Assembly: GCF_000429365.1 (NCBI RefSeq)
Contig: NZ_AUBS01000001.1
Span: 124,001-188,000 of the forward strand
From: Pseudodonghicola xiamenensis DSM 18339
Lineage (GTDB): Bacteria; Pseudomonadota; Alphaproteobacteria; Rhodobacterales; Rhodobacteraceae
DNA: 64,000 nucleotides
Direction: 5' to 3'
Under the pieces are notes generated by a model that saw only the letters and a program-made list of their open reading frames with translations, searched no databases and was not told the DNA's origin. The translations under genes were made by a program, and so were the position numbers. Every line of letters starts with the position of its first letter. Position 1 is the stretch's first letter. Shown in pieces: positions 1-10,789 of this stretch.

Positions 1-408
<408 letters not shown>

Positions 409-432
409 GGCGCGCCAGAATTTGGAGAGAGC

Positions 433-1041
433 ATGATGAGCCAAGCACTCAAAGAACTCGGCGCGCATATCGAGGCCAAGCGCCCCGACTGCGTCCTGGG
501 GTGGGATGTCACTTATGACGAGTTGAACGTCGATGTGGCCCCGTCCAATATCGTCGCCTTTGTCGAGTTCCTGAAAAACGACCCGACCTGCAAGTTCTCG
601 TCTCTGGTGGATATCGCCGGTGTCGACTATCCCGAGCGGCCGAAGCGGTTCGACGTGGTTTATCACCTGCTGTCGATGTATCAGAATCAGCGGATCCGCC
701 TGCGGGTGTCGATCCGGGAGGACGACATCGTGCCCTCGATCATTTCGGTGCATCCCTCGGCCAACTGGTTCGAGCGCGAGACCTTCGACATGTACGGGAT
801 CCTGTTCTCCGGACACCCCGACCTGCGCAGGCTGCTCACTGACTATGGCTTCCGCGGCCATCCGCTGCGCAAGGACTTCCCGACCACGGGTTACACCGAA
901 GTCCGCTATGACGAAGTCGAGAAGCGCGTGGTCTATGAACCGGTGAGCCTGGTGGCCGAATATCGCCAGTTTGACTTCATGAGCCCGTGGGAAGGCGCCG
1001 AATACATCCTCCCCGGCGACGAGAAAGAGGGGGCGAAGTGA
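433..1041 (+). CDS. nuoC: NADH-quinone oxidoreductase subunit C
   Basis: NuoC (30 kDa/NQO5) is part of the connecting module of complex I in the cytoplasmic arm. The product is 202 aa, the normal length of an unfused NuoC. Family motifs seen are [23 protein letters not shown] residues (WFERE and DMYGI) and the C-terminal GHPLRKDFP segment. Two ATGs in tandem (433 and 436) follow a GGAGAG ribosome site, so the start could be three bases later. The stop overlaps the nuoD start as TGATG, which implies translational coupling. NuoC and NuoD are separate here, unlike the NuoCD fusion of enterobacteria. Confidence 0.97.
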   Translation: MMSQALKELGAHIEAKRPDCVLGWDVTYDELNVDVAPSNIVAFVEFLKNDPTCKFSSLVDIAGVDYPERPKRFDVVYHLLSMYQNQRIRLRVSIREDDIVPSIISVHPSANWFERETFDMYGILFSGHPDLRRLLTDYGFRGHPLRKDFPTTGYTEVRYDEVEKRVVYEPVSLVAEYRQFDFMSPWEGAEYILPGDEKEGAK

Positions 1042-2270
1042 TGGACGGCTCCAAATTTGACGACGGCAGCACCGACGCGCTGAGCGGCGAACAGAAGATC
1101 CGGAACTTCAACATCAACTTTGGGCCCCAGCACCCGGCAGCGCACGGTGTGCTGCGTCTGGTGCTGGAGCTTGACGGCGAGATCGTCGAGCGCTGCGACC
1201 CGCATATCGGCCTGCTGCACCGCGGCACCGAAAAGCTGATGGAAAGCCGCACCTATCTGCAGAACCTGCCCTATTTCGACCGGCTGGACTATGTGGCGCC
1301 GATGAACCAGGAACATGCCTGGTGTCTGGCGATCGAGAAGCTGACCGGCGTGGAAGTGCCGCGTCGTGCATCGCTGATCCGGGTGCTCTATTCCGAAATC
1401 GGCCGGATCCTGAACCACCTGCTGAACGTCACCACGCAGGCGATGGACGTCGGTGCCTTGACGCCGCCGGTCTGGGGCTTCCACCATCGCGAATTGCTGC
1501 TCGATTTCTATGAGCGGGCCTGCGGCGCGCGGTTCCACGCCGCGTATTTCCGCCCTGGCGGGGTGCACCAGGATTTGCCTGCCGGTCTGTTGGACGACAT
1601 GGAAGGCTGGTGCGACAACTTCCTGCCCTTCCTCGACGATCTTGACGGGCTGTTGACCGAAAACCGTATCTTCAAGCAGCGCAACGTCGATATCGGCGTG
1701 GTGACCGAAGAGGATATCCAGAATTGGGGCTTCTCCGGCGTGATGGTGCGCGGGTCCGGCTTCGCTTGGGACTTGCGGCGTTCGCAACCCTATGAATGCT
1801 ATGACGAATTCGACTTCCAGATCCCTGTCGGCAAGAACGGCGATTGCTATGATCGCTATCTGGTCCGGATGGAGGAGATGCGGCAGTCGACCTACATCAT
1901 GCGGCAGGCCATCGAAAAGCTGCGGATGCCCGAGAATCAGGGCGACGTGCTGGCGCGCGGCAAGCTGACCCCGCCGAAACGCGGCGACATGAAGACCTCG
2001 ATGGAAAGCCTGATCCACCACTTCAAGCTCTATACCGAAGGGTTCCATGTGCCGGCGGGCGAAGTCTACGCTGCGGTCGAGGCACCGAAGGGCGAATTCG
2101 GGGTCTATCTGGTGGCGGATGGCACCAACAAACCCTATCGGGCCAAGCTGCGCGCACCGGGCTTCCTGCACCTGCAGGCGATCGACCATATCGCCAAGGG
2201 CCACCAACTTGCCGATATCGCCGCCATCATCGGTACGCTCGATATCGTGTTCGGCGAGGTGGACCGCTGA
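1041..2270 (+). CDS. nuoD: NADH-quinone oxidoreductase subunit D
   Basis: NuoD (49 kDa/NQO4) is homologous to the large subunit of [NiFe] hydrogenases and forms much of the quinone-binding cavity of complex I with NuoB. The product is 409 aa. Seen: the N-terminal [21 protein letters not shown] segment region, [12 protein letters not shown], and the conserved C-terminus ending in DIVFGEVDR. The start is the ATG overlapping the nuoC stop, because upstream in-frame codons would run deep into nuoC and add a non-family Arg-rich peptide. A gap of 88 bases precedes nuoE. Confidence 0.97.
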   Translation: MDGSKFDDGSTDALSGEQKIRNFNINFGPQHPAAHGVLRLVLELDGEIVERCDPHIGLLHRGTEKLMESRTYLQNLPYFDRLDYVAPMNQEHAWCLAIEKLTGVEVPRRASLIRVLYSEIGRILNHLLNVTTQAMDVGALTPPVWGFHHRELLLDFYERACGARFHAAYFRPGGVHQDLPAGLLDDMEGWCDNFLPFLDDLDGLLTENRIFKQRNVDIGVVTEEDIQNWGFSGVMVRGSGFAWDLRRSQPYECYDEFDFQIPVGKNGDCYDRYLVRMEEMRQSTYIMRQAIEKLRMPENQGDVLARGKLTPPKRGDMKTSMESLIHHFKLYTEGFHVPAGEVYAAVEAPKGEFGVYLVADGTNKPYRAKLRAPGFLHLQAIDHIAKGHQLADIAAIIGTLDIVFGEVDR

Positions 2271-2358
2271 TGACCTGCGTCACCGCTCTGCTTCGTCTTC
2301 GTAAAACTATTCCCGCCGGCGGCTTCCTCCGGTGTGGCCCGCACAAGGGGACAGCCTA

Positions 2359-3387
2359 ATGCTCCGCCGCTTGCATCATGAACAGCCCGAGAGCTTCGAA
2401 TTCACCCCGGCCAACAAGGCCTGGGCCGAGGCGCAGATCACCAAATACCCCGAAGGCCGCCAGGCCAGTGCGGTCATTCCGCTGCTGTGGCGTGCCCAGG
2501 AACAAGAGGGCTGGCTGACCCGTCCGGCAATTGAATATGTCGCCGACATGCTCGGCATGGCGTATATCCGGGCGCTCGAAGTGGCGACCTTCTACTTCAT
2601 GTTCCAGCTCGAGCCGGTCGGCTCGGTTGCGCATATCCAGGTCTGCGGCACCACCACCTGCATGATCTGCGGCGCCGAGAACCTGATGGAGATCTGCAAG
2701 GAGAAGATCGCGCCGAAGCCGCACATGCTTTCGGCCGATGGCAAGTTCTCCTGGGAAGAAGTCGAATGCCTGGGCGCCTGTTCGAACGCGCCGATGGCGC
2801 AGATCGGCAAGGATTACTACGAAGACCTGACCGCCGAACGGTTTGCCGAGATCCTCGATGAACTCGCCGCAGGCCAGGTGCCGGTGCCGGGTCCGCAGAA
2901 CGGCCGCTATGCGGCTGAGCCCAAGTCCGGGTTGGTGGCGCTGACCGAATTCGAAAGCGGCCGCACCCAGTACAACGCCAGCGTCGCCCGCGCCGTCGAG
3001 ATCGGCGATGGCATCAAGCGGATCGACGGCACCGAAGTGCCGCTGCGTGCCCCCTGGCAGGGCAAGGCCGAAGGCGCCGCTCAGGTCGCCGAAATCGCCG
3101 AGAAAGAGCCGGCGCTTCTTGCCGCGGCACGCGAAGGCGGGGCAGATGACCTCAAGCTCCTGAAAGGGGTGGGGCCGAAGCTCGAAGGCACGCTGAACGA
3201 TCTGGGTATCTATCACTACGATCAGATCGCCGCCTGGACCGAGGCTGAAATCGCCTGGGTCGATACCCGGCTGGCCTTCAAGGGCCGGGTCGAACGCGAC
3301 GGCTGGATCGAGCAGGCCAAGAAGCTGGCGGCTGGCGAGGAGACCGAATTCTCCAAGCGCGCCAAGGACGACAAGATTTACGACTGA
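2359..3387 (+). CDS. nuoE: NADH-quinone oxidoreductase subunit E with C-terminal helix-hairpin-helix-like extension
   Basis: NuoE (24 kDa/NQO2) holds the [2Fe-2S] cluster N1a beside the FMN subunit. The first ~180 residues are the thioredoxin-like domain with cluster ligands in CGTTTC and CLGACSNAP. The protein is 342 aa, about twice an E. coli-type NuoE. The extra ~160 residues contain a linker and then a segment ([20 protein letters not shown], then Y-D-Q-I-A-x-W) that reads like the helix-hairpin-helix fold of predicted flap-endonuclease-like DNA-binding domains. The same fusion is common in Rhodobacterales as far as I recall. Its role in complex I is unknown. The ATG follows a GGGGACAG ribosome site. 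Confidence 0.95.
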   Translation: MLRRLHHEQPESFEFTPANKAWAEAQITKYPEGRQASAVIPLLWRAQEQEGWLTRPAIEYVADMLGMAYIRALEVATFYFMFQLEPVGSVAHIQVCGTTTCMICGAENLMEICKEKIAPKPHMLSADGKFSWEEVECLGACSNAPMAQIGKDYYEDLTAERFAEILDELAAGQVPVPGPQNGRYAAEPKSGLVALTEFESGRTQYNASVARAVEIGDGIKRIDGTEVPLRAPWQGKAEGAAQVAEIAEKEPALLAAAREGGADDLKLLKGVGPKLEGTLNDLGIYHYDQIAAWTEAEIAWVDTRLAFKGRVERDGWIEQAKKLAAGEETEFSKRAKDDKIYD

Positions 3388-3429
3388 CCGTGTCCCGCCC
3401 CTCGGGGCGGGGGACAGCCAAATGGGAAA

Positions 3430-3657
3430 ATGATGAGCGACGAGCGCGACAGGGCGATGGCTCGCAAGGGCCGGACGACGGGGCTGGTGATTGCCGGTGC
3501 CGCTCTGGCTGCGCTGCTGGCGCCCTGGATTTGCCAGGGGCTCGGCCTCACGATCCGGCATGAGATGCTGATTTACTTCGCATCTCTTGCCGCCTTCGTC
3601 TGGGCGTTCGTCAACATCTATCAACTCTGGCGGATGCGCCAGGACAGCCAAGGGTAG
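3430..3657 (+). CDS. small two-helix membrane protein of the nuo operon (DUF5337-like)
   Basis: This 75-aa protein has a short charged N-terminus ([11 protein letters not shown]), one hydrophobic segment at about residues 17-34, a second at about 43-62 and a basic tail ([10 protein letters not shown]). Length and layout fit the DUF5337 family, which I associate with Rhodobacterales nuo operons. It lies between nuoE and nuoF and is one of the unidentified reading frames long known in the Paracoccus complex I operon. It is probably an inner-membrane accessory or assembly protein; there is no functional motif. Tandem ATGs at 3430 and 3433 leave the start open by one codon. Confidence 0.8.
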   Translation: MMSDERDRAMARKGRTTGLVIAGAALAALLAPWICQGLGLTIRHEMLIYFASLAAFVWAFVNIYQLWRMRQDSQG

Positions 3658-3662
3658 CACGC

Positions 3663-4958
3663 ATGCTCAAGGACCAGGACCGGATCTTTACCAACCTCTA
3701 CGGTATGCATCACCGTTCGCTGAAAGGCGCGATGGCCCGCGGCCATTGGGACGGCACCGCCAAGATCCTCGCCAACGGCCGGGACTGGATCATCCAGCAG
3801 GTCAAGGATTCGGGGCTGCGTGGCCGCGGCGGCGCGGGCTTCCCGACTGGCCTGAAATGGTCCTTCATGCCGAAGGAAAGCGACGGTCGCCCGGCCTATC
3901 TGGTGATCAACGCCGACGAATCCGAACCCGCGACCTGCAAGGACCGCGAGATCATGCGCCATGACCCGCATACGCTGGTCGAAGGCGCGCTGATCGCCGG
4001 TTTCGCGATGAATGCTGTTGCCGCCTATATCTATATCCGTGGTGAATACATCCGCGAACGCGAGGCGCTACAGGCGGCGATCGACGAGGCCTATGACGCC
4101 GGGCTGATCGGCAAGAACGCCTGCAAGTCGGGCTATGATTTCGACATCTATCTGCACCACGGGGCAGGGGCCTATATCTGCGGTGAGGAAACCGCGCTGA
4201 TCGAAAGCCTCGAAGGCAAGAAGGGCATGCCGCGGATGAAACCGCCGTTCCCCGCGGGCGCCGGTCTCTATGGTTGCCCGACCACGGTGAACAACGTCGA
4301 ATCCATCGCCGTGACCCCGACCATCATCCGGCGTGGGCCTGAGTGGTTCTCCTCCTTCGGGCGACCGAACAACCACGGCACCAAACTGATGGCGTTGACC
4401 GGCCATGTGAACACGCCTTGCGTCTTCGAGGAATCGATGTCGATGTCGGTGCGCGAGATCATCGAGCATCACGGCGGCGGTATTCGCGGCGGCTGGGACA
4501 ATCTGAAAGCGATCATTCCCGGCGGGGCGTCTTGCCCGGTGCTGCCGAAGGAAGCGCTTGAAGATGCGATTTTCGATTTCGACTGGATGCGCGAGAACAA
4601 ATCCTCGTTCGGCACCGGCTGCATGATCGTCATGGACAACTCGGTCGATGTGGTGAAGGCGGTGTGGCGCCTGGCGAAATTCTTCAAGCACGAAAGCTGC
4701 GGCCAGTGCACACCCTGCCGCGAAGGCACCGGCTGGATGAGCCGGGTGATGGACCGCCTGGTGACCGGCGACGCCGAGGTCGAAGAAATCGACATGCTGC
4801 TGTCGGTGACCAAGCAGGTCGAAGGCCATACCATCTGCGCCCTTGGCGATGCGGCTGCCTGGCCGATCCAGGGGTTGGTGCGCCACTTCCGGGAAGAGAT
4901 CGAAGATCGCATCAAGGCCAAGAAAACCGGGCGCATGGGCGCCATGGCGGCCGAGTGA
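3663..4958 (+). CDS. nuoF: NADH-quinone oxidoreductase subunit F
   Basis: NuoF (51 kDa/NQO1) binds NADH and FMN and carries cluster N3: the electron entry point of complex I. The product is 431 aa, a usual length. The glycine-rich nucleotide/FMN loop ([13 protein letters not shown]) starts near residue 51. The [4Fe-4S] ligands are C346, C349 and C352 in ESCGQCTPC, with C392 in HTICALGD. It starts five bases after the upstream small membrane-protein gene. A GTG overlapping its stop and an ATG six bases later begin the next small gene. Confidence 0.97.
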   Translation: MLKDQDRIFTNLYGMHHRSLKGAMARGHWDGTAKILANGRDWIIQQVKDSGLRGRGGAGFPTGLKWSFMPKESDGRPAYLVINADESEPATCKDREIMRHDPHTLVEGALIAGFAMNAVAAYIYIRGEYIREREALQAAIDEAYDAGLIGKNACKSGYDFDIYLHHGAGAYICGEETALIESLEGKKGMPRMKPPFPAGAGLYGCPTTVNNVESIAVTPTIIRRGPEWFSSFGRPNNHGTKLMALTGHVNTPCVFEESMSMSVREIIEHHGGGIRGGWDNLKAIIPGGASCPVLPKEALEDAIFDFDWMRENKSSFGTGCMIVMDNSVDVVKAVWRLAKFFKHESCGQCTPCREGTGWMSRVMDRLVTGDAEVEEIDMLLSVTKQVEGHTICALGDAAAWPIQGLVRHFREEIEDRIKAKKTGRMGAMAAE

Positions 4959-4963
4959 TCGGG

Positions 4964-5320
4964 ATGCGGCGGCTTACCTCATATCCGGGGCTTGTCCTGC
5001 TGGGCCTTCTCGGCGTGTTGGCGGTGTCCGCCTGCACCGCGAAGGAAAAGCGCGTTGCCTTCGACGGGATTTATTTCCGCACCAAGGCCAAGGCGGTCGA
5101 CCGCCGGGTGACGGTGGCGGATTTCCGTGTCGAGGTGAAGGACGCCCAACGCTCGCTTGACGCGGCGCGGCAGGCCGGGGCCTATGCCGGCACCCGCTAT
5201 TGCATCGAGAACTATGGCTCGTCGCAGATCGTCTGGAGCAACGGGCCCAAGGCCGAGGCGGCCAAACTGGTGTTCGATCGCGACACTCTGATCCTGAATG
5301 GAGTGTGTCAAAAACCATGA
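4964..5320 (+). CDS. putative lipoprotein in the nuo operon
   Basis: An unrecognised 118-aa protein. It has a type II signal peptide: basic start MRR, a Leu/Val/Gly-rich core, and the lipobox VSAC with the Cys at about residue 24. Export with lipid attachment is therefore likely. The mature part (IYFRTKAKAVDRRVT... then YCIENYGSSQIVW...) has two further Cys that could form a disulfide. It sits between nuoF and nuoG, and its stop overlaps the next ATG (ATGA). It is probably one of the extra reading frames of Rhodobacterales nuo operons. An alternative GTG start at 4955 overlaps the nuoF stop; ATG 4964 is preferred because it puts MRR directly before the hydrophobic core. Confidence 0.75.
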   Translation: MRRLTSYPGLVLLGLLGVLAVSACTAKEKRVAFDGIYFRTKAKAVDRRVTVADFRVEVKDAQRSLDAARQAGAYAGTRYCIENYGSSQIVWSNGPKAEAAKLVFDRDTLILNGVCQKP

Positions 5321-5778
5321 TGGCGCTATCGGCATATCACGGCCTGTCAGGCGTGCGCGGCCAGCGGGGCATTTTGCCCAGGCTGTTGTCGTGTCTGGCT
5401 CTGGCGGTGAGCGTCGTCGGTGTGCCGGCTGCGGCCAAGACGCCATTGCGCGATGTTCCCGAGATTTCGGATGGCATCTTCACCGTGGTGGTCGCCAATG
5501 AAATCCGTCGCAAGTGTGACGATATCCAGGGGCGGCTGTTGCGCGGGATCAGCGAAATCAGTCGTCTCCGCGCGCGGGCCAACAAGCTTGGGTACTCCGA
5601 TGCGGAGATCCGGGCGTTGCTCGATTCCCGCGAAGAAAAGGCCCGGATGATCGCGCGGGGCCGCACGTATATGGCTGGCTTCGGGCTGGACTATGACAAA
5701 CCGGGCGATCTTTGCCGGCTGGGCCGGTTGGAAATCAAGAACAACAGCGCAATCGGCGCGCTACTGAGGGCGAAATAG
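5317..5778 (+). CDS. secreted small protein in the nuo operon (DUF5333-like)
   Basis: This 153-aa protein has an N-terminal hydrophobic stretch ending in VGVPAAAKT, which looks like a Sec signal peptide with an AAA-K cleavage region. The rest is mostly helical and charged (VVANEIRRKCDDIQGRLLRGISE, then a DSREEKARM helix) with two Cys in the mature part (KCDD and DLCRLG), compatible with a periplasmic disulfide. The size and sequence fit the DUF5333 family, which I recall between nuoF and nuoG in Rhodobacteraceae. Function unknown. ATGATG tandem starts (5317 and 5320) overlap the preceding lipoprotein stop. Confidence 0.75.
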   Translation: MMALSAYHGLSGVRGQRGILPRLLSCLALAVSVVGVPAAAKTPLRDVPEISDGIFTVVVANEIRRKCDDIQGRLLRGISEISRLRARANKLGYSDAEIRALLDSREEKARMIARGRTYMAGFGLDYDKPGDLCRLGRLEIKNNSAIGALLRAK

Positions 5779-5781
5779 ACC

Positions 5782-7794
5782 ATGTCTGACCTCCGCAAAG
5801 TCATTATCGACGGAAACGAGATCGAAGTGGATGGGGCGATGACCCTGATCCAGGCCTGCGAGGTCGCCGGCATCGAAATTCCGCGTTTCTGCTATCATGA
5901 GCGTTTGTCGATCGCCGGCAACTGCCGCATGTGCCTGGTCGAAGTCGTGGGTGGCCCGCCGAAGCCGGCGGCCTCTTGCGCGATGCAGGTCCGCGACCTG
6001 CGCCCGGGGCCGGAAGGCCAACCGCCGGTGGTCAAGACCAATTCGCCGATGGTGAAGAAGGCCCGCGAGGGGGTGATGGAGTTCCTCCTGATCAACCACC
6101 CGCTGGATTGCCCGATCTGCGACCAGGGTGGCGAATGCGACCTGCAGGATCAGGCAATGGCCTATGGCGTCGATTTCTCGCGCTATCGCGAAGCCAAGCG
6201 CGCCAATGACGATCTTGATCTCGGGCCGCTGGTCGACACCCATATGACCCGCTGCATCTCGTGCACCCGCTGCGTGCGCTTCACCTCCGAGGTGGCCGGG
6301 ATCACCCAGATGGGCCAAACCGGTCGCGGTGAGGACGCCGAGATCACCTCGTACCTCGGTCATACGCTGGATTCGAACCTGCAGGGCAATATCATCGACC
6401 TGTGCCCGGTCGGTGCGCTGACCTCGAAACCCTATGCCTTCACCGCCCGTCCCTGGGAGCTGACCAAGACCGAGACCATCGACGTGATGGACGCGCTTGG
6501 ATCGAACATCCGGGTTGATACCAAGGGCCGCGAAGTGATGCGGATCATGCCGCGCAACCATGACGGCGTGAACGAGGAATGGATTTCCGACAAGACCCGC
6601 TTTGTCTGGGACGGCCTGCGTCGGCAACGTCTGGACAAGCCCTATATCCGTGAGAACGGCAAGCTGCGTCCGGCCACCTGGGGCGAGGCGCTTGGCAAGG
6701 CCGCAGCGGCGATGAAGGGGGGCAAGGTCGCCGCTCTGGTCGGCGATCTGGCCCCGGCCGAGGCGATCTTTGCCCTGAAACAGCTTGTGTCCGGTCTGGG
6801 CGGCAAGGTCGAATCCCGTACCGATGGCGCCGTGCTGCCGGCGGGCAACCGGTCGGCCTATGTCGGCACCGCCTCGATTGAGGATATCGAGACTGCCAAG
6901 GACATCTACCTGATCGGCTCCAATCCGCGTGATGAGTCTCCGGTGCTGAACGCGCGGATCCGCAAGGTCTGGACCAAGGGCACGACTGTCCATGTGATCG
7001 GGCCCAAGGACATGGATCTGACCTATGACTACGAATGGGTCGGGCCGGGGCGCGGGCCGCTGAACAAGTTGGTCGCCGAAGCGCAGCCGACGGAAGGCGC
7101 GCTGGTCATCGTGGGGCAGGGCGCCCTGACCGAAGGCGACGGCATTGCGGTTCTGGGGCAGGCGATGGCGCTGACCGAAAAGCTGGGCGGCAAGATGCTG
7201 GTTCTGCACACCGCCGCGTCGCGGGTTGCGGCGCTGGATCTGGGCGCGGTGACCGAAGGCGGGATGACCAAGGCGCTCGAGGGGGCCGATGTCGTCTATA
7301 ACCTCGGTGCCGATGAGGTCGAAATCGCGGCCGGTCCCTTCGTGATCTATCAAGGCAGCCACGGCGATCGCGGGGCGCATCGCGCCGACGTCATCTTGCC
7401 GGGCGCCGCCTATACCGAGGAAGCCGGGCTGTTCGTCAATACCGAGGGCCGCCCGCAGCTGGCGCTGCGCGCCGGGTTTGCCCCGGGTGAGGCGAAAGAG
7501 AACTGGGCCATCCTGCGTGCCCTGTCGGGTGAGATGGGAACGCCGCTGCATTACGATTCGCTGGCGCAGCTGCGTCAGGCGATGGTTGCCGAGGTGCCGC
7601 TCCTGGCCCGGATCAACGAGGTTCCCGTGAATGAGTGGCAGCCGCTTGAGACCAAGGAACTCAAGCCTGGCAAGTTCTTCCCGGCGGTCAAGGATTTCTA
7701 CCTGACCAACCCGATCGCCCGTGCCTCGACCCTGATGGCCGAGCTCAGCGCCAATGCGGCGGCGCGCAAAGCGGGGAAAATGGCGGCGGAATGA
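5782..7794 (+). CDS. nuoG: NADH-quinone oxidoreductase subunit G
   Basis: NuoG (75 kDa/NQO3) carries several iron-sulfur clusters in the peripheral arm of complex I. The product is 670 aa. In order it shows the N-terminal [2Fe-2S] ferredoxin domain ([23 protein letters not shown] ligands), the His/Cys cluster region ([15 protein letters not shown]), a ferredoxin-like pair (CISCTRC and CPVGAL), and a molybdopterin-oxidoreductase-like domain without cofactor-binding features. The extra cluster motif found in E. coli-type NuoG is not evident. The stop overlaps the start of the next small lipoprotein gene (ATGA). Confidence 0.97.
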   Translation: MSDLRKVIIDGNEIEVDGAMTLIQACEVAGIEIPRFCYHERLSIAGNCRMCLVEVVGGPPKPAASCAMQVRDLRPGPEGQPPVVKTNSPMVKKAREGVMEFLLINHPLDCPICDQGGECDLQDQAMAYGVDFSRYREAKRANDDLDLGPLVDTHMTRCISCTRCVRFTSEVAGITQMGQTGRGEDAEITSYLGHTLDSNLQGNIIDLCPVGALTSKPYAFTARPWELTKTETIDVMDALGSNIRVDTKGREVMRIMPRNHDGVNEEWISDKTRFVWDGLRRQRLDKPYIRENGKLRPATWGEALGKAAAAMKGGKVAALVGDLAPAEAIFALKQLVSGLGGKVESRTDGAVLPAGNRSAYVGTASIEDIETAKDIYLIGSNPRDESPVLNARIRKVWTKGTTVHVIGPKDMDLTYDYEWVGPGRGPLNKLVAEAQPTEGALVIVGQGALTEGDGIAVLGQAMALTEKLGGKMLVLHTAASRVAALDLGAVTEGGMTKALEGADVVYNLGADEVEIAAGPFVIYQGSHGDRGAHRADVILPGAAYTEEAGLFVNTEGRPQLALRAGFAPGEAKENWAILRALSGEMGTPLHYDSLAQLRQAMVAEVPLLARINEVPVNEWQPLETKELKPGKFFPAVKDFYLTNPIARASTLMAELSANAAARKAGKMAAE

Positions 7795-8183
7795 TGGCGC
7801 GCGCGGCACTCATATCCCCCCTGTTGCTGGCGGCCTGCGGTGCGCAGGTCTCTGGCGATCAGGCGATGTCCTTCGCCCCCGACTACCGGGGTGTGGAGAC
7901 CAGCCTGCTGGATGGGGATCTGGTGCAATTCGACGTGTCGATGACCGGCGCGCGTAATCAGGCCGATGTGGATGCCTATGTCGAATGTGCGGCGGCGCAA
8001 TATGCGTTGATCCGCGGATACGGCTTTGCGCGGCATCTGCGCACAAATGTTTATGAAGAGGGTGGCGTGTGGCGTGCAGATGCTGTTTACACCATTTCGC
8101 CATCGCTGCCCCGTGGGCTGCGCAAGCTAGACGCCGAGGTCGTAGTTGCGCATTGCGCGGAGAACGGAATACCGACGGTGTGA
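7791..8183 (+). CDS. putative small lipoprotein between nuoG and nuoH
   Basis: An unrecognised 130-aa protein with a short signal sequence and lipobox LAAC (Cys at about residue 16), so probably a lipoprotein facing the periplasm. The mature part has two further Cys (VECAAA and VAHCAEN). It overlaps nuoG by four bases, and nuoH follows seven bases after its stop, so it is co-translated with complex I subunits. It is the second lipoprotein-like gene in this operon. A role in assembly or stability of complex I is only a guess from position. ATG 7794 is an alternative start one codon downstream. Confidence 0.7.
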   Translation: MMARAALISPLLLAACGAQVSGDQAMSFAPDYRGVETSLLDGDLVQFDVSMTGARNQADVDAYVECAAAQYALIRGYGFARHLRTNVYEEGGVWRADAVYTISPSLPRGLRKLDAEVVVAHCAENGIPTV

Positions 8184-8189
8184 GGACCT

Positions 8190-9224
8190 ATGGCTGACTT
8201 CTTTTCCAACACCTATCTGGGCATTGCCCTGTTCTTGATCGGGAAGGTGCTGCTTCTGGTGGTGCCGCTGCTGGTGGCGCTTGCCTTCCTGATGTATGCC
8301 GACCGCAAGGTCTGGGCTGCGGTGCAGATGCGCCGGGGGCCGAACGTCGTGGGCGTCTTTGGGCTGCTCCAGAGTTTTGCCGACTTCCTGAAATATATGG
8401 TCAAGGAAGTGATCTTCCCGGCCGGGGCCGATCGGGCGGTCTTCCTCCTGGCACCGATGATCACCCTGGTGATGTCGCTGATCGCTTGGGCGGTGGTTCC
8501 GTTTAACGATGGCTGGGTGGTGTCGAACATCAATGTCGCCATTCTCTATGTTCTCGCGGTCTCCTCGCTCGAGGTTTACGGCGTGATCATGGGCGGTTGG
8601 GCGTCGAACTCGAAATATCCCTTCCTGGGCTCGCTCCGCTCTGCCGCGCAGATGATCTCTTACGAAGTGTCGATCGGGCTCATCATCATCGGGGTGATCA
8701 TTTCGACCGGGTCGATGAACCTGACGGATATCGTCCGGGCGCAGGATGGCGACTATGGGTTGTTCAGCTGGTACTGGCTGCCGCAATTCCCGATGGTCTT
8801 CCTGTTCTTCATCTCGGCTCTGGCCGAAACCAACCGTCCGCCGTTCGACCTGCCTGAGGCGGAATCGGAACTGGTGGCGGGCTATCAGGTTGAATACAGC
8901 TCCACGCCCTTCCTGCTCTTCATGATCGGGGAACTGACGGCGGTGGTTCTGATGTGCGCGCTGACCTCGCTGCTGTTCTTCGGCGGCTGGCTGTCGCCGA
9001 TCCCGGGCCTGCCCGACGGCGTCCTGTGGATGGTCGGCAAGATGCTGTTCGTCTTCTTCCTCTTCGCGATGGTGAAGGCGATCACACCGCGCTATCGCTA
9101 TGACCAACTGATGCGCCTGGGCTGGAAGATCTTCCTGCCGATGTCGCTGGTCTGGGTGGTTTTCGTCGCCTTCGCCGCACGCTTCGAGTGGTTCTGGGGC
9201 GCCTTCGCGCGCTGGGGGAGCTGA
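8190..9224 (+). CDS. nuoH: NADH-quinone oxidoreductase subunit H
   Basis: NuoH (ND1/NQO8) is the membrane subunit that joins the peripheral and membrane arms and contributes to the quinone tunnel. The 344-aa product has about eight hydrophobic helices. Family-specific signatures seen include the cytoplasmic loop [17 protein letters not shown], the loop after [20 protein letters not shown] and the [13 protein letters not shown] segment. An RBS-like GAGGA precedes the ATG. A 19-codon reading frame separates it from nuoI. Confidence 0.97.
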   Translation: MADFFSNTYLGIALFLIGKVLLLVVPLLVALAFLMYADRKVWAAVQMRRGPNVVGVFGLLQSFADFLKYMVKEVIFPAGADRAVFLLAPMITLVMSLIAWAVVPFNDGWVVSNINVAILYVLAVSSLEVYGVIMGGWASNSKYPFLGSLRSAAQMISYEVSIGLIIIGVIISTGSMNLTDIVRAQDGDYGLFSWYWLPQFPMVFLFFISALAETNRPPFDLPEAESELVAGYQVEYSSTPFLLFMIGELTAVVLMCALTSLLFFGGWLSPIPGLPDGVLWMVGKMLFVFFLFAMVKAITPRYRYDQLMRLGWKIFLPMSLVWVVFVAFAARFEWFWGAFARWGS

Positions 9225-9226
9225 GA

Positions 9227-9286
9227 ATGACCGCAGCCCTCCTTCAAAAGACAAGCCCCGCACAAGTGGAGTGCCCAGCAAAATGA
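9227..9286 (+). CDS. 19-codon minigene coupling nuoH to nuoI
   Basis: ATG at 9227 lies two bases after the nuoH stop and opens a 19-codon frame (starts MTAALLQK, ends PAK). Its TGA at 9284-9286 overlaps the nuoI ATG at 9283-9285. This arrangement would carry ribosomes from nuoH to nuoI. No protein function is suggested. Either it is a coupling leader or the ATG is simply never used; only the positions are certain. Confidence 0.35.
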   Translation: MTAALLQKTSPAQVECPAK

Positions 9287-9777
9287 CGCAGATCGACTAT
9301 ACCCGCGCCGCGAAATACTTCCTGCTCGCCGATTTCTTCACCGGCATGAAGCTGGGCCTTAAGTATTTCTTCGCCCCCAAGGCGACGGTGAACTATCCGC
9401 ATGAGAAGGGGCCGCTCAGCCCCCGGTTCCGTGGTGAGCACGCGCTGCGCCGCTATCCCAACGGGGAAGAGCGCTGCATCGCCTGCAAACTGTGCGAGGC
9501 GATCTGCCCGGCGCAGGCGATCACCATCGACGCGGAACCGCGCGAGGATGGCAGCCGCCGCACCACGCGTTACGATATCGACATGACGAAATGCATCTAT
9601 TGCGGCTTCTGTCAGGAAGCCTGCCCGGTGGATGCGATCGTCGAAGGGCCGAATTTCGAATTCGCAACCGAGACCCGGGAAGAGCTGTTCTACGACAAGC
9701 AGAAACTGCTCGATAACGGTGCCCGTTGGGAAGCCGAGATCGCCCATAACCTGGAACTGGACGCGCCCTACCGATGA
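9283..9777 (+). CDS. nuoI: NADH-quinone oxidoreductase subunit I
   Basis: NuoI (TYKY/NQO9) carries clusters N6a and N6b between NuoG and NuoB. The product is 164 aa. Two classical [4Fe-4S] motifs are complete: [12 protein letters not shown] and [19 protein letters not shown] 9283 is chosen because family members begin MTQIDYT-like; an upstream GTG at 9271 would add four residues. A GTGGAG ribosome site lies about 12 bases upstream. The stop overlaps the next gene start as ATGA. Confidence 0.97.
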   Translation: MTQIDYTRAAKYFLLADFFTGMKLGLKYFFAPKATVNYPHEKGPLSPRFRGEHALRRYPNGEERCIACKLCEAICPAQAITIDAEPREDGSRRTTRYDIDMTKCIYCGFCQEACPVDAIVEGPNFEFATETREELFYDKQKLLDNGARWEAEIAHNLELDAPYR

Positions 9778-10187
9778 CCGAGACGCCGAAGAATCCATTC
9801 GAGGTCATGATGAAGCAGGCGCAGGAGATGGCGCAGGCATTCAATCCGGCGCTTGAAAGCTTCAACCCGAAGGGGTTCGAGGCTCTGTGGCCGACCATGC
9901 CCAAGGATGTGATGGAATTCATGTTCGGCAATGCGGTCAACAAGGGCGGTCTCGACGCTAAAACCCGGCTGCTTTTGACGCTGGCCGGGCTGACGATGCA
10001 AGGGGCGCAGGCCGATACCGCCGTGCGCCAGACCGTGCGCCACGCCGTCGAGGCGGGCGCGAAGAAACAGGAGATCGTGGAAACGATCGGCCATATGTCG
10101 GTCTTCGCCGGCATTCCCGCCATGACCCGGGCGCTTGATCTGGCGCGCGAGGCGATGGGCGGAGACAACGAGGATGACGAAGCATGA
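9774..10187 (+). CDS. carboxymuconolactone decarboxylase-like (CMD/AhpD fold) protein in the nuo operon
   Basis: This 137-aa helical protein resembles the carboxymuconolactone decarboxylase family in its core: [19 protein letters not shown], a helix with [17 protein letters not shown], then [15 protein letters not shown]. It contains no cysteine at all, so the CxxC redox chemistry of AhpD-type members is impossible. The catalytic activity, if any, is unknown. It overlaps nuoI at its start and nuoJ at its end (both ATGA), so it is tightly embedded in the complex I operon and is likely an assembly or regulatory factor by inference. Confidence 0.8.
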   Translation: MTETPKNPFEVMMKQAQEMAQAFNPALESFNPKGFEALWPTMPKDVMEFMFGNAVNKGGLDAKTRLLLTLAGLTMQGAQADTAVRQTVRHAVEAGAKKQEIVETIGHMSVFAGIPAMTRALDLAREAMGGDNEDDEA

Positions 10188-10786
10188 GCGTGTTTGCCTT
10201 TTACCTGTTTGCGATCTGCGCCTTGGCGGGCGGGCTGTTCACGGTGATCAGCCGTCAGCCGGTCCACTCGGTGCTGTGGCTGATCTTGGCCTTCCTCTCC
10301 TCGGCGGGGCTGTTCATTCTGCTCGGCGCTGAATTCGTCGCCATGCTTCTGGTGATCGTCTATGTCGGGGCGGTGGCGGTTCTGTTCCTCTTCGTGGTGA
10401 TGATGCTGGACGTCGATTTCGCCGCGCTGAAGGCCGAGATGGCGAAATACATGCCGCTGGCGTTGCTGATCGGGGTGATCATCCTGATGCAGTTCTTCCT
10501 GGCCTTCGGGGCCTGGCAGGCCAACGATGTGTCCCGTGAATTGCTGGCGGCTCCGATGCCCGAGAATGTGCATAACACCGTGGCGATCTCGGAACTGCTC
10601 TACGACAAATATTTCCTCCTGTTCCAACTGGCCGGCCTGATCCTGCTGGTGGCGATGATCGGGGCGATCGTGCTGACGATCCGGCACCGCAAGGACATCA
10701 AGCGGCAGAATGTGCTGGCTCAGATCTACCGCGATCCGGCCAAGGCGATGGAGCTGCGGGATGTCAAACCGGGGCAGGGGCTCTGA
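10184..10786 (+). CDS. nuoJ: NADH-quinone oxidoreductase subunit J
   Basis: NuoJ (ND6/NQO10) is a five-helix membrane subunit near the quinone site, involved in coupling. The 200-aa product has the conserved third-helix region around [27 protein letters not shown], including the pi-bulge tyrosine and glycine residues. It overlaps the CMD-like gene by four bases, and a 45-codon membrane-peptide frame starts three bases after its stop. Confidence 0.96.
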   Translation: MSVFAFYLFAICALAGGLFTVISRQPVHSVLWLILAFLSSAGLFILLGAEFVAMLLVIVYVGAVAVLFLFVVMMLDVDFAALKAEMAKYMPLALLIGVIILMQFFLAFGAWQANDVSRELLAAPMPENVHNTVAISELLYDKYFLLFQLAGLILLVAMIGAIVLTIRHRKDIKRQNVLAQIYRDPAKAMELRDVKPGQGL

Positions 10787-10789
10787 CAC

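Noticed and set aside
933..2207. Long minus-strand open frame opposite nuoC/nuoD
   Set aside because: It is antisense to clear complex I genes; the length follows from GC-rich third positions, and the translation has no domain.
5761..7809. 682-codon minus-strand frame opposite nuoG
   Set aside because: nuoG on the other strand has complete iron-sulfur motifs; the antisense frame is a codon-bias shadow.
9774..10187. AhpD-like peroxidase function
   Set aside because: The protein has no cysteine, so the required CxxC is missing.
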